A stretch of DNA of 41,976 bases, taken from positions 1 to 41,976 of the forward strand of contig CAJOGK010000004.1 of NCBI GenBank assembly GCA_905234145.1, given 5' to 3'. The notes below the pieces were generated by a model. That model was not told where the DNA came from, made no database searches, and saw nothing but the letters and a program-made list of their open reading frames with translations. The position numbers and the translations under genes were made by a program. The DNA is from an uncultured Prevotella sp. Its GTDB lineage: Bacteria; Bacteroidota; Bacteroidia; Bacteroidales; Bacteroidaceae. Positions 7,458 through 14,900 of this stretch are shown piece after piece. How positions within the stretch are numbered: position 1 is the stretch's first letter; the number at the start of each line of letters is the position of its first letter.

Positions 7458-8104
7458 ATGTAAAATTCTGAGGAATCGATCAAGCCTGCTCGCAGGGCAT
7501 ATTTCACCACTTCGTGGGCGGTGTTGATACCTAGTTTGCGGAAGATGTTCTTGCGGTGGGTGGTGATGGTATGGATGCTCGAGAAACGTTCGTTGGCTAT
7601 CTCCTTAGTCGTCTTACCTTGAGCGATGGCTTTTACAATCTCCGTCTCCGTCGAAGTCAGCAAGCTGGGTTGCTCGTCCTCTTGCTGATGATTGATAATC
7701 ACCTCCAAAGCCCTTTGGCTGATATGACGGTTATGGCGACTCACGGCATCGAGGGCATCGCGAATATCCTTCATCGAACCGTCCTTAAACACGATGCTAA
7801 ACTGGTGAGAAGCATAAACCACACGACGCAGAAACTGGGGAGTGAGCTCATCGCTAATGAGAATCCACTCTGAAAGGGCGAAACGCTCTGCGATGATCAG
7901 GAGTTGGTCTTCATCGGCAAAATCGAACAATGTATAATCGAGCAGCACCACAGCGTTCTCGTGCTCCTTCAACAATTGTACGAGCCCTGCCTTGTCTACG
8001 GCTCTATAGATATCATCCTCGCCTTCCTGTAGCCTCTGGCGAATCAGATTCTCCAACGCAAACCGCGTCAGTTCTTGATTATCTGCTAATATATACTTTC
8101 CCAT
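7454..8104 (-). CDS. LuxR/NarL-type response regulator
   Basis: A 216-aa two-domain regulator. The receiver domain (about 1-120) has the acidic D8, the probable phospho-acceptor D56 in VVLLDYTLFD, and a lysine in VFKDGS. The LuxR-type HTH spans about 148-212 (LTSTETEIVKAIAQGKTTKEIA, then SIHTITTHRKNIFRKLGI). It should bind DNA as a dimer after phosphorylation. No kinase is adjacent; the orphan TPR-histidine kinase 2 kb away is a possible partner, but that is speculation. The stop overlaps the tcdA stop, leaving no room for a dedicated terminator. Confidence 0.88.
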   Translation of the reverse strand: MGKYILADNQELTRFALENLIRQRLQEGEDDIYRAVDKAGLVQLLKEHENAVVLLDYTLFDFADEDQLLIIAERFALSEWILISDELTPQFLRRVVYASHQFSIVFKDGSMKDIRDALDAVSRHNRHISQRALEVIINHQQEDEQPSLLTSTETEIVKAIAQGKTTKEIANERFSSIHTITTHRKNIFRKLGINTAHEVVKYALRAGLIDSSEFYI

Positions 8105-8138
8105 CTTATCCTTACCTTTTTATTATCGATTTCGAGTG

Positions 8139-8169
8139 CAAAGGTACGGACTTTAGAGTTATCCACCAA
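8139..8169 (-). promoter_or_regulatory. Promoter of the response regulator
   Basis: On the minus strand TTG (8167-8169) and TACCTTTG (8139-8146) are exactly 20 bases apart, 34 bases before the start codon. Confidence 0.7.
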
Positions 8170-8261
8170 ATTTCATCGCAAATTCGGAAAATTACGCTAA
8201 AATATAGCTAAACACAGAATTATCTTCTAAGAATTATCCCCAAGCACGCTTCAAACAGAAA

Positions 8262-8335
8262 AAACAACCACAGATTACACAAATGAGCACAGATTTATTT
8301 TAAGACAACGGATTATACGGATTAAACGGATTATT
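8262..8335. repeat. Fragment of dispersed CACAGATT / ACGGATTA repeats
   Basis: Short direct motifs (ACAGATTACACA, CACAGATTT, ACGGATTATACGG, ATTAAACGGATTA) precede the palindromic element. The same ACGGATT motif flanks the second copy near 21.5 kb as an inverted repeat. Noncoding. Confidence 0.45.
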
Positions 8336-8339
8336 AATC

Positions 8340-8492
8340 GACCACGAATTTATCGAATGATACGAATTCTAATGCATCTGAATATGCATCTAATTACACG
8401 AATTGAGAAATCGCTGGCGATTTCATTCGAAAAATTCGTTATAATTGATAATATCGCGTAGTCAATTCGTTCAATTCGATAAATTCGTGGTC
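8340..8492. repeat. Palindromic dispersed repeat, copy 1 (153 bp)
   Basis: Terminal inverted repeats GACCACGAATTTATCGA (8340-8356) and its exact complement (8476-8492) bound the element. Inside is the hairpin GAAATCGC-TG-GCGATTTC. A 61-base stretch (8397-8457) is identical to 21620-21680 in copy 2, in the same orientation. No ORF; it looks like a non-autonomous MITE or REP-type unit sitting between two genes. Confidence 0.8.
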
Positions 8493-8504
8493 GTAATAGT
8501 TGTA

Positions 8505-10862
8505 TTACTTAATTATGACCTTCTTTCCACCTTTAATATATACGCCAGATCGGGGTTGGCCATTGACGCGGCGACCCTGCAGATCGTAGATTTTTTCATC
8601 TGCCGATGCAGACCCCACGACACCCTTGATGCCAGTCGATCCGTTCTTGACCAATCCTGCGGGGGTAGCAGTATAGCCAATCGGAATCTCAACATCAAGC
8701 AGAAGTATTGGTGGGTATCCGACAACAATACTCCGTGATAACTTTACTCTCATCGTCGAAAATCTTGTCTGATAATCTTCAAAGAACATGGAGAAGTCTT
8801 CTTTATCCTTAAATATTTCGTAGCTTTTGGAATCAATATTTGCTTTTTGGGTCCAGCCATATTCAGTGCCTACCAAATCAAGGAAGAAACTGCCTGTGGA
8901 ACTCTTCCTCTCATCATTATTGTAGAACTTAATCTCAAAGGCGAAAGTATCGTCTCCGCCTTCTTTTTCAATGTCGATGTTACTGATTTTGTAATCAACG
9001 AGCTCTATATTGTTGACGTATGGCTCTGCTGACATAATGCGAATGGAGTCATAGACTGTGGTATAATACGCATCCTGCAGGAGCAGCAGTTTTTCGCCAT
9101 ATTCCTCAACTTTCTGGAAGAATGATATGGAATCGGTACTATAGGCATTCAGATAGCCAGCATTCAGACTTGCAGGGCCGTGTTTAGCGGGCTTTCCGTC
9201 AACGATCGGTCTCACATAGGCAATGAACACTTTATTGACCTCCTCGCCATTGTTTTTGATGACTACGACCAACTCATCGTACGTTTCAGGTATTCCACCT
9301 TTTTTATAATAAGCACGCTCAATCTTCAGGTTCGGCTGGATGAATGTTGTAAGTTTCACGCTCTGACCGTCCGACTCTGCCACGAAATGGTTCTTCAGGG
9401 GTTTTATCACCTGCCATTCTGCTCCATCCATGTCTTCAACACGGGCAATAGGGTACAGATCGTGAGTGCCTGCCGGCAGCGATATATCCTTAATGGCAAA
9501 ACTTCGCGTGCTGATTCCTCCAGCTGCCACCGTTACAGGCGCATCATTCTGGATGACGACGGTAATCTTTCCGTCATCGGCCACTGTTCCAAGCCCCGTG
9601 CTTATCTTTCTGGGAATATTGCCAAATGAATCCTGATTCAGCCGCCAGATAACACTATCATTAGTTACGGCACAGTCCAGGAACTGCCTCATGATGAACT
9701 CTGGCACGTCTGTCTCCTTTTCACCTTCCACTGGCGGCTGAACACCTATGGTGACACTCTGCTTGTAATTGTAGCCAGTAGCCGAATTGTTGGAGCCGAC
9801 ACTGGTAGTATTAAACGGATTGAGTACCGACAGGCTGAAATAGCCGTCATCATCACCATTCCATCCCCAGTTGATATGAAACATCCCTTTACCATCATAT
9901 CCATCGCATACAAAAGCATGCCCGTCGGCATTGTTCTGTGCGGCATAAGCCACAGGTCGCTTATTGGCAAGTTCCTGATAGATAAGGTCTTCCCAGTCCT
10001 GATTCTTATAATCATCGCGATATGCCGTATAGATTCCTTTGGAATAGCCGAAGTATCTGCGCAGAACAAGCGGGATGAACTCGCTGGATGCTGAGGTTCC
10101 CAGGGGGTGATACATTGAGCAGAGTGCCTGTCCTGCATAAAGCATCAGCTTACCGACCTCATAGCGCTGCTCAGTGGTGCCTGGGGCTATGGAGTCGTAG
10201 TGAAGCAGCATCTTGCTCCAGTCGAAGGTCGTTGCAGGAAGGGCTTCCATGTCACAGGCATCTCCTTGAGTCCATTCAAATTTATAAGCAGGAATCTCCG
10301 TACATGCCTCGCGCGGCCATTGATGATAGTACATCACCTGTGCCATCGCGGTGCAGACACATCCTGAAGGAGAAGAATCTCCTTTATACTGCGGACAGAG
10401 GCTGTCGTATGGTGCCGACTGATACCATGTAGTCTTTATTAGCGGTTCGATGGCTTCGGGATAGCTACTACGGGTCTGAGCCTTGACACTTAAGCCATTA
10501 CGTATGACAGACTTGATGGCCCTGTCGTAACCCTCAAGCATGAAGCGCATATTACAGGGCATAGTGTTCTTGTCAATAGTTCCTTTGTCACTATAACCTA
10601 TAATAGGCTCTACACGGTCGTCACCGCTGACAATGACATAGCCGCCACCGTCTACATTAAAGACATACAAGGACTGCATATCGGTCTCTGCTTTGCGGAG
10701 ATCGACTGAGAATGCTGCACGGGTAAGGGCAACATTTCCTCCCTTGAGCTGCTGCATAAAGGCCTGAGCCTGCTGCATAGCCTGCTGCTGCGTAATCTCT
10801 GTTGCCAGCATCGTCATTGGCAAGGAGAGTAACCATAGTAAATGAAATACAATTCTTTTCAT
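8505..10862 (-). CDS. Secreted C10 family cysteine peptidase, copy 1
   Basis: A 785-aa streptopain/interpain-like papain-fold peptidase. A signal peptide (MKRIVFHLLWLLSLPMTMLA) is followed by a Spi-like propeptide (to about residue 130) that would keep the zymogen inactive. The catalytic cysteine is C168 in PSGCVCTAMAQVMYYHQWP, and the histidine is H315 in DGHAFVCDGYDGKGMFHINWGWNG. After the catalytic domain come about 400 residues of beta-rich modules. The C-terminus, KIYDLQGRRVNG... ending GVYIKGGKKVIIK, resembles type IX secretion signals of Prevotella. It should degrade proteins outside the cell. It follows the 80-aa secreted ORF by 14 bases. It differs clearly from copy 2 at 38.7-41.1 kb but shares its layout. 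Confidence 0.92.
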   Translation of the reverse strand: MKRIVFHLLWLLSLPMTMLATEITQQQAMQQAQAFMQQLKGGNVALTRAAFSVDLRKAETDMQSLYVFNVDGGGYVIVSGDDRVEPIIGYSDKGTIDKNTMPCNMRFMLEGYDRAIKSVIRNGLSVKAQTRSSYPEAIEPLIKTTWYQSAPYDSLCPQYKGDSSPSGCVCTAMAQVMYYHQWPREACTEIPAYKFEWTQGDACDMEALPATTFDWSKMLLHYDSIAPGTTEQRYEVGKLMLYAGQALCSMYHPLGTSASSEFIPLVLRRYFGYSKGIYTAYRDDYKNQDWEDLIYQELANKRPVAYAAQNNADGHAFVCDGYDGKGMFHINWGWNGDDDGYFSLSVLNPFNTTSVGSNNSATGYNYKQSVTIGVQPPVEGEKETDVPEFIMRQFLDCAVTNDSVIWRLNQDSFGNIPRKISTGLGTVADDGKITVVIQNDAPVTVAAGGISTRSFAIKDISLPAGTHDLYPIARVEDMDGAEWQVIKPLKNHFVAESDGQSVKLTTFIQPNLKIERAYYKKGGIPETYDELVVVIKNNGEEVNKVFIAYVRPIVDGKPAKHGPASLNAGYLNAYSTDSISFFQKVEEYGEKLLLLQDAYYTTVYDSIRIMSAEPYVNNIELVDYKISNIDIEKEGGDDTFAFEIKFYNNDERKSSTGSFFLDLVGTEYGWTQKANIDSKSYEIFKDKEDFSMFFEDYQTRFSTMRVKLSRSIVVGYPPILLLDVEIPIGYTATPAGLVKNGSTGIKGVVGSASADEKIYDLQGRRVNGQPRSGVYIKGGKKVIIK

Positions 10863-10876
10863 CGCTAATTACCAAT

Positions 10877-11119
10877 TTAGTTATAATTGTTATGATGTCT
10901 ATTTTTTATCTGATAAGATTTGCTTGATAGTGGTATAGATTTGTTCGCCGCGGAGGCCACGCTTAGGGTATCCCTATTGTCAAGGTTTATCAGGTAAACT
11001 TCCGTTCCATTGGGGGCAGTATAGGTACCCTGCAACGCTAATTGATTCTGACTGAACGACATACACGCTACGCCTACGATAGCGAGCAAACAAGCTTTTA
11101 GTTTTTGTTTCTGCATCAT
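10877..11119 (-). CDS. Small secreted protein upstream of the C10 peptidase
   Basis: An 80-aa ORF with a signal peptide (KLKACLLAIVGVACMSFSQ) and a short mature part, GTYTAPNGTEVYLINLDNRD. This vaguely resembles the start of DUF4369-type domains found at the N-terminus of thiol-disulfide proteins. It lies directly behind a promoter and 14 bases before the peptidase gene, so it is co-transcribed. It may be a genuine small protein (for example an accessory or inhibitor of the peptidase) or the remnant of a longer gene: another frame of the same strand is open through the 3' half. Function unknown. Confidence 0.5.
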   Translation of the reverse strand: MMQKQKLKACLLAIVGVACMSFSQNQLALQGTYTAPNGTEVYLINLDNRDTLSVASAANKSIPLSSKSYQIKNRHHNNYN

Positions 11120-11141
11120 TTATTTCTCTACTTTTTGGCTA

Positions 11142-11173
11142 CAAAGATACTAATAAATCGGAGAAAATCCAAA
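11142..11173 (-). promoter_or_regulatory. Promoter of the small secreted protein and C10 peptidase unit
   Basis: On the minus strand TTTG (11170-11173), 20 bases, TATCTTTG (11142-11149). It is divergent from the miaB promoter, with the two -33 elements only a few bases apart. Confidence 0.7.
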
Positions 11174-11177
11174 TAAA

Positions 11178-11209
11178 TTTGGATAATCGCGCGATTATTC
11201 GTACCTTTG
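11178..11209 (+). promoter_or_regulatory. Promoter of miaB, nearly leaderless
   Basis: TTTG (11178-11181), 20 bases, TACCTTTG (11202-11209). The ATG lies at 11219, so the transcript should carry only a few bases before the start codon. Confidence 0.7.
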
Positions 11210-11218
11210 TCCCCCGAA

Positions 11219-12559
11219 ATGAAGAAATTATATATTGAAACGTATGGTTGCCAGATGAATGTGGCAGACTCGGAGGTAGTAGCTTCTGTGATGCAGATGG
11301 CTGGCTATGAGACCACCGAGAAGTTGGAAGAGGCAGATGCCGTCTTCCTGAACACTTGTTCTGTAAGAGACAATGCGGAACAGAAGATTTATCACCGATT
11401 AGAGGCGCTTGAAGCTGAGCGCAGAAAGCGCAAAAAGGAATCTCAAAATACGGAACGTAATCCGCTGATTATAGGTGTACTGGGTTGTATGGCTGAAAGG
11501 GCGCAACAGGATTTGCTCGACAATCACTTTTGCGACCTGGTAGCAGGACCGGATGCCTATCTGAGTTTACCCGATTTGATTGCTCAGGCCGAAACGGGTC
11601 ATAAGGCGATGAACATCGAGCTTTCCACCACGGAAACCTATAAGGACGTGGTGCCTCAGCGTATTGGACTGGGCCATAAGATTAGTGGCTTTGTAAGTAT
11701 CATGCGAGGTTGCAACAACTTCTGCCACTATTGCATCGTGCCTTATACCCGAGGTCGCGAACGTAGTCGTGATATCGAGAGTATTCTGAAAGAGGTGCGC
11801 GATCTGCGCGACAAGCATTACAAAGAGGTTACCTTGCTCGGACAGAATGTAAATTCCTATAAGTTTGAGGATATCACCTTCCCCCAACTCTTACGTCGGG
11901 TGGCAGAGGAAGTGCCTGAGATGCGCGTGAGATTTACCACTTCGCATCCGAAGGATATGAGCGACGAGACGCTTCAGGTGATTGCCGATATGCCCAATGT
12001 ATGCAAGCATATCCATCTGCCCGTACAGAGCGGAAGCGATAAGATTCTGAAGCTAATGAATCGCAAGTACACCCGTGAGTGGTATATGGATCGTGTGAAT
12101 GCCATCCGTCGTATCATTCCTGATTGTGGCTTATCTACCGATATCTTCGTGGGCTATCACGACGAGACGGAGGAAGATCATCAGTTGTCACTCTCTCTGA
12201 TGCGCGAGGTGGGGTACGATTCTGCCTTTATGTTTAAATATTCCGAGCGCCCAGGCACATACGCCTCAAAGCATTTGCCAGACAATGTGGCTGAGGAGGA
12301 GAAGATTCGCCGTCTGAACGAACTTATCCAGCTTCAGACGGAGATCTCGGCTATCCAGAACAAGAAGGACGAGGGAAAGGTATTTGATGTCCTCGTAGAG
12401 GGTTTCTCTAAGCGATCGAGGGAGCAACTCTGCGGAAGAACGGAGCAAAACAAAATGGTGGTATTCCCTAAGAAGGGGCATCATATCGGAGAAATCGTTC
12501 GTGTCCGCATCGTCGGTTCGACCAGCGCCACGCTTTTAGGAGAGATTGCTAAGGAGTAG
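11219..12559 (+). CDS. miaB: tRNA-2-methylthio-N6-dimethylallyladenosine synthase
   Basis: About 446 aa. MiaB is a radical-SAM methylthiotransferase that adds a methylthio group to i6A37 of tRNA. The N-terminal UPF0004 domain carries the auxiliary cluster cysteines (YIETYGCQMNVADSE, FLNTCSVRDNA and GVLGCMAERAQ). The radical-SAM motif is SIMRGCNNFCHYCIVPYTRGRERSR, where CxxxCxxC binds the 4Fe-4S cluster. A TRAM domain closes the protein (RTEQNKMVVFPKKGHHIGEIV). The first ATG after the -7 box is at 11219; the in-frame TTG at 11207 lies within the box. Length and motifs are typical. Confidence 0.95.
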   Translation: MKKLYIETYGCQMNVADSEVVASVMQMAGYETTEKLEEADAVFLNTCSVRDNAEQKIYHRLEALEAERRKRKKESQNTERNPLIIGVLGCMAERAQQDLLDNHFCDLVAGPDAYLSLPDLIAQAETGHKAMNIELSTTETYKDVVPQRIGLGHKISGFVSIMRGCNNFCHYCIVPYTRGRERSRDIESILKEVRDLRDKHYKEVTLLGQNVNSYKFEDITFPQLLRRVAEEVPEMRVRFTTSHPKDMSDETLQVIADMPNVCKHIHLPVQSGSDKILKLMNRKYTREWYMDRVNAIRRIIPDCGLSTDIFVGYHDETEEDHQLSLSLMREVGYDSAFMFKYSERPGTYASKHLPDNVAEEEKIRRLNELIQLQTEISAIQNKKDEGKVFDVLVEGFSKRSREQLCGRTEQNKMVVFPKKGHHIGEIVRVRIVGSTSATLLGEIAKE

Positions 12560-12594
12560 ATTTTTTATTCTAAGGAGATAAGGAGAAAAGGAGA

Positions 12595-12626
12595 TTTTTT
12601 CTAAGGAATATAGGAATATAGGAATT
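12595..12626. repeat. Left inverted repeat beside the GxxExxY gene
   Basis: CTAAGGAATATAGGAATATA and flanking bases are complementary to 13013-13044, downstream in the same gene. The arm lies in a purine-rich spacer after miaB and just before the GxxExxY start codon. Confidence 0.6.
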
Positions 12627-12632
12627 GTTGCA

Positions 12633-13070
12633 ATGGATAGAGAATATACATATAAAGTTCTTGGATGTGTATATGAGGTCTATAAAGTATTAGGGCCTGG
12701 TCTTTTGGAAAGTATCTATGAGGCTGCAATGATAAAAGAACTCAAACTAAACGGTTTTGAGGTAAAAAATCAAGTCCAAGTTCCTGTATACTATAAAGAA
12801 GAGTTAATCTGTCCTGATTTACGTCTAGATCTTATTATCGACAACAAACTTATCCTTGAATTAAAATCTGTGGTAGAATACCGAAAACTCTTTGAGAAGC
12901 AACTTCTTACCTATCTCCGTCTTATGAATTGCGAAATGGGCTATGTTATCAATTTTAACTCTGACAACATACGCGATAGTATATACCCCGTCATCAATTC
13001 TCATTATAGGAAAAATCCTATATTCCTAAATTCCTTAGACAAAAATTCCTTAGACAAAAATAATCCCTAG
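12633..13070 (+). CDS. GxxExxY family protein
   Basis: A 145-aa protein with the defining motif GPGLLESIYE (residues about 21-30) and a PD-(D/E)xK-like core: DLRLDLIIDNKLILELKSV contains the D and ExK that would bind metal. The family is widespread and thought to be nuclease-related; its biological role is not established. The last 20 residues (NPIFLNSLDKNSLDKNNP) are encoded by the right inverted repeat and a 15-base tandem duplication (13029-13043, 13044-13058), so the tail is probably not part of the fold. It is AT-rich compared with its neighbours and sits between two housekeeping-type genes, consistent with insertion. Confidence 0.85.
   Translation: MDREYTYKVLGCVYEVYKVLGPGLLESIYEAAMIKELKLNGFEVKNQVQVPVYYKEELICPDLRLDLIIDNKLILELKSVVEYRKLFEKQLLTYLRLMNCEMGYVINFNSDNIRDSIYPVINSHYRKNPIFLNSLDKNSLDKNNP
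13013..13058. repeat. Right inverted repeat and 15-base tandem repeat
   Basis: 13013-13044 is the imperfect complement of 12595-12626. Within it AATTCCTTAGACAAA occurs twice in tandem. The repeat forms the 3' end of the GxxExxY coding region. Confidence 0.6.
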
Positions 13071-13073
13071 AAT

Positions 13074-14900
13074 ATGAAAGAATTCCTCAGCGTTTTAAGG
13101 CGGTTTGTACCACCCTATAAGAAATACCTGATAGCATCGGTGGTGTTTAATATCCTATCGGTGATACTCAATGTATTCTCCTTTGCGGCCCTGATACCCA
13201 TCCTGCAGATTATCTTCAAGACGGGCGATGGCGAGACAGCCACAACCCTCATGGCTTGGGATTGGAGCAATGCCCAGGACGTGCTGATGAACAACATGAA
13301 TTACTATGTTAATGGATTGATAGCCGACCTCGGTCCTACCACCACCTTGCTGATTATCGGCATGTTCCTGGCTTTCATGACCTTCCTGAAGACGGGTGCC
13401 TACTTCCTTTCTTCTGCAACGATCGTTCCCATCCGTACTGGTGTGGTACGCGATATCCGCAATCAACTCTATCAGAAAATCAATGCCCTACCACTGGGTT
13501 TCTTCTCAGAAGAGCGCAAGGGTGATATCATCGCCCGCATGAGTGGTGACGTACAAGAGATTGAGAACTCGATCATGTCGTCGCTCGAAATGCTGTTCAA
13601 AAACCCTATCCTTATTATCGGCTACTTTGCGATGTTGCTCTTTATCTCTTGGCAACTCACGGTATTCACCCTAGTTATCGTTCCTGTGATGGGATGGTTT
13701 ATGGGTTGGGTAGGTCGTAAACTGAAGGCACAGAGCGTAAAGGCACAATCGTTGTGGAGCGACACCATGAGTCAGGTAGAAGAAACGCTGGGTGGTCTTC
13801 GTATCATCAAGGCCTTCTGTGCTGAAGAAAAGATGAATCGCCGATTCGACGCCATCAATTCTGCCTACCGCAACGATATCATGCGCGTAAACATCCGTCA
13901 ATCATCGGCTCACCCGATGTCGGAGTTTCTGGGTACAGTGATGATTGTCATCGTCTTGTGGTTCGGTGGCGTGCTGGTGCTTAATAACCATACGCTTTCC
14001 GGTCCTATCTTCATTTATTATATGGTGATGCTTTACTCCATCATCAACCCCCTGAAGGAGTTCTCAAAAGCAGGTTACAACATTCCGAAGGGTCTGGCGT
14101 CGATGGAGCGTGTCGATAAAATCCTGATGGCAGAAAACACCATCAAGGAGCAAGCCAATCCCCGTCATATCAGTAGTTTCGAGCACCAGATAGAGTTCCG
14201 TAACATCAGCTTTAAATATGGTGAACAATGGGTGTTGAAAGATATCAACCTCACCATTCCCAAGGGCAAGACCATTGCTTTGGTAGGTCAGAGCGGTAGT
14301 GGTAAGTCTACGTTGGTCGACCTGATTCCACGCTACTACGATGTGCAAGAGGGCGAGGTACTGATTGACGGCATCAACGTCAAGGAACTCGGCATCTACG
14401 ACCTTCGACAACTCATCGGCAATGTGAATCAAGAGGCCATTCTCTTTAATGATTCCTTCCGAAATAACATCTCGTTTGGTGTGGATAATGCCACCCAGGC
14501 ACAGATAGAAGAAGCGGCGAAGATTGCCAATGCCTACGACTTTATTATGGCCACCGAACAAGGTTTCGATACCAATATCGGCGATCGTGGCGGCAGATTA
14601 TCAGGTGGTCAGCGCCAACGTGTCAGCATCGCCCGTGCCATTCTGAAGAATCCGCCTATCCTGATTCTCGACGAGGCCACCTCTGCCCTCGATACGGAGA
14701 GCGAGCGCTTGGTACAAGATGCCCTGGAGCGATTGATGAAGACGCGCACTACGGTAGCAATTGCCCACCGTCTGAGCACTATCAAGAATGCCGATGAAAT
14801 CTGCGTGCTCCACGATGGTCATATCGTAGAACGAGGCACTCATGACGAACTCCTGGCACAAGACGGCTATTATAAGAAACTTCACGAGATGCAAAGCTGA
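13074..14900 (+). CDS. ABC transporter, MsbA-like lipid exporter
   Basis: A 608-aa half-transporter with a six-helix membrane domain (residues 1-330) fused to an ATPase. Walker A is VGQSGSGKST, the signature is LSGGQRQR, Walker B is PILILDEATSALD, and the switch histidine is in AIAHRLST. It probably flips lipid A-linked or similar lipids across the inner membrane, which fits the adjoining envelope genes. It starts 3 bases after the GxxExxY stop and overlaps the next gene by one base (TGATG), showing translational coupling with the phosphotransferase-like gene. The exact substrate cannot be read from the sequence. Confidence 0.88.
   Translation: MKEFLSVLRRFVPPYKKYLIASVVFNILSVILNVFSFAALIPILQIIFKTGDGETATTLMAWDWSNAQDVLMNNMNYYVNGLIADLGPTTTLLIIGMFLAFMTFLKTGAYFLSSATIVPIRTGVVRDIRNQLYQKINALPLGFFSEERKGDIIARMSGDVQEIENSIMSSLEMLFKNPILIIGYFAMLLFISWQLTVFTLVIVPVMGWFMGWVGRKLKAQSVKAQSLWSDTMSQVEETLGGLRIIKAFCAEEKMNRRFDAINSAYRNDIMRVNIRQSSAHPMSEFLGTVMIVIVLWFGGVLVLNNHTLSGPIFIYYMVMLYSIINPLKEFSKAGYNIPKGLASMERVDKILMAENTIKEQANPRHISSFEHQIEFRNISFKYGEQWVLKDINLTIPKGKTIALVGQSGSGKSTLVDLIPRYYDVQEGEVLIDGINVKELGIYDLRQLIGNVNQEAILFNDSFRNNISFGVDNATQAQIEEAAKIANAYDFIMATEQGFDTNIGDRGGRLSGGQRQRVSIARAILKNPPILILDEATSALDTESERLVQDALERLMKTRTTVAIAHRLSTIKNADEICVLHDGHIVERGTHDELLAQDGYYKKLHEMQS

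Noticed and set aside
8262..8500. Possible CRISPR array because of recurring ACGGATT and ACGAATT motifs
   Set aside because: Repeats are short, irregular and partly inverted, without regular spacers; they fit palindromic dispersed elements.
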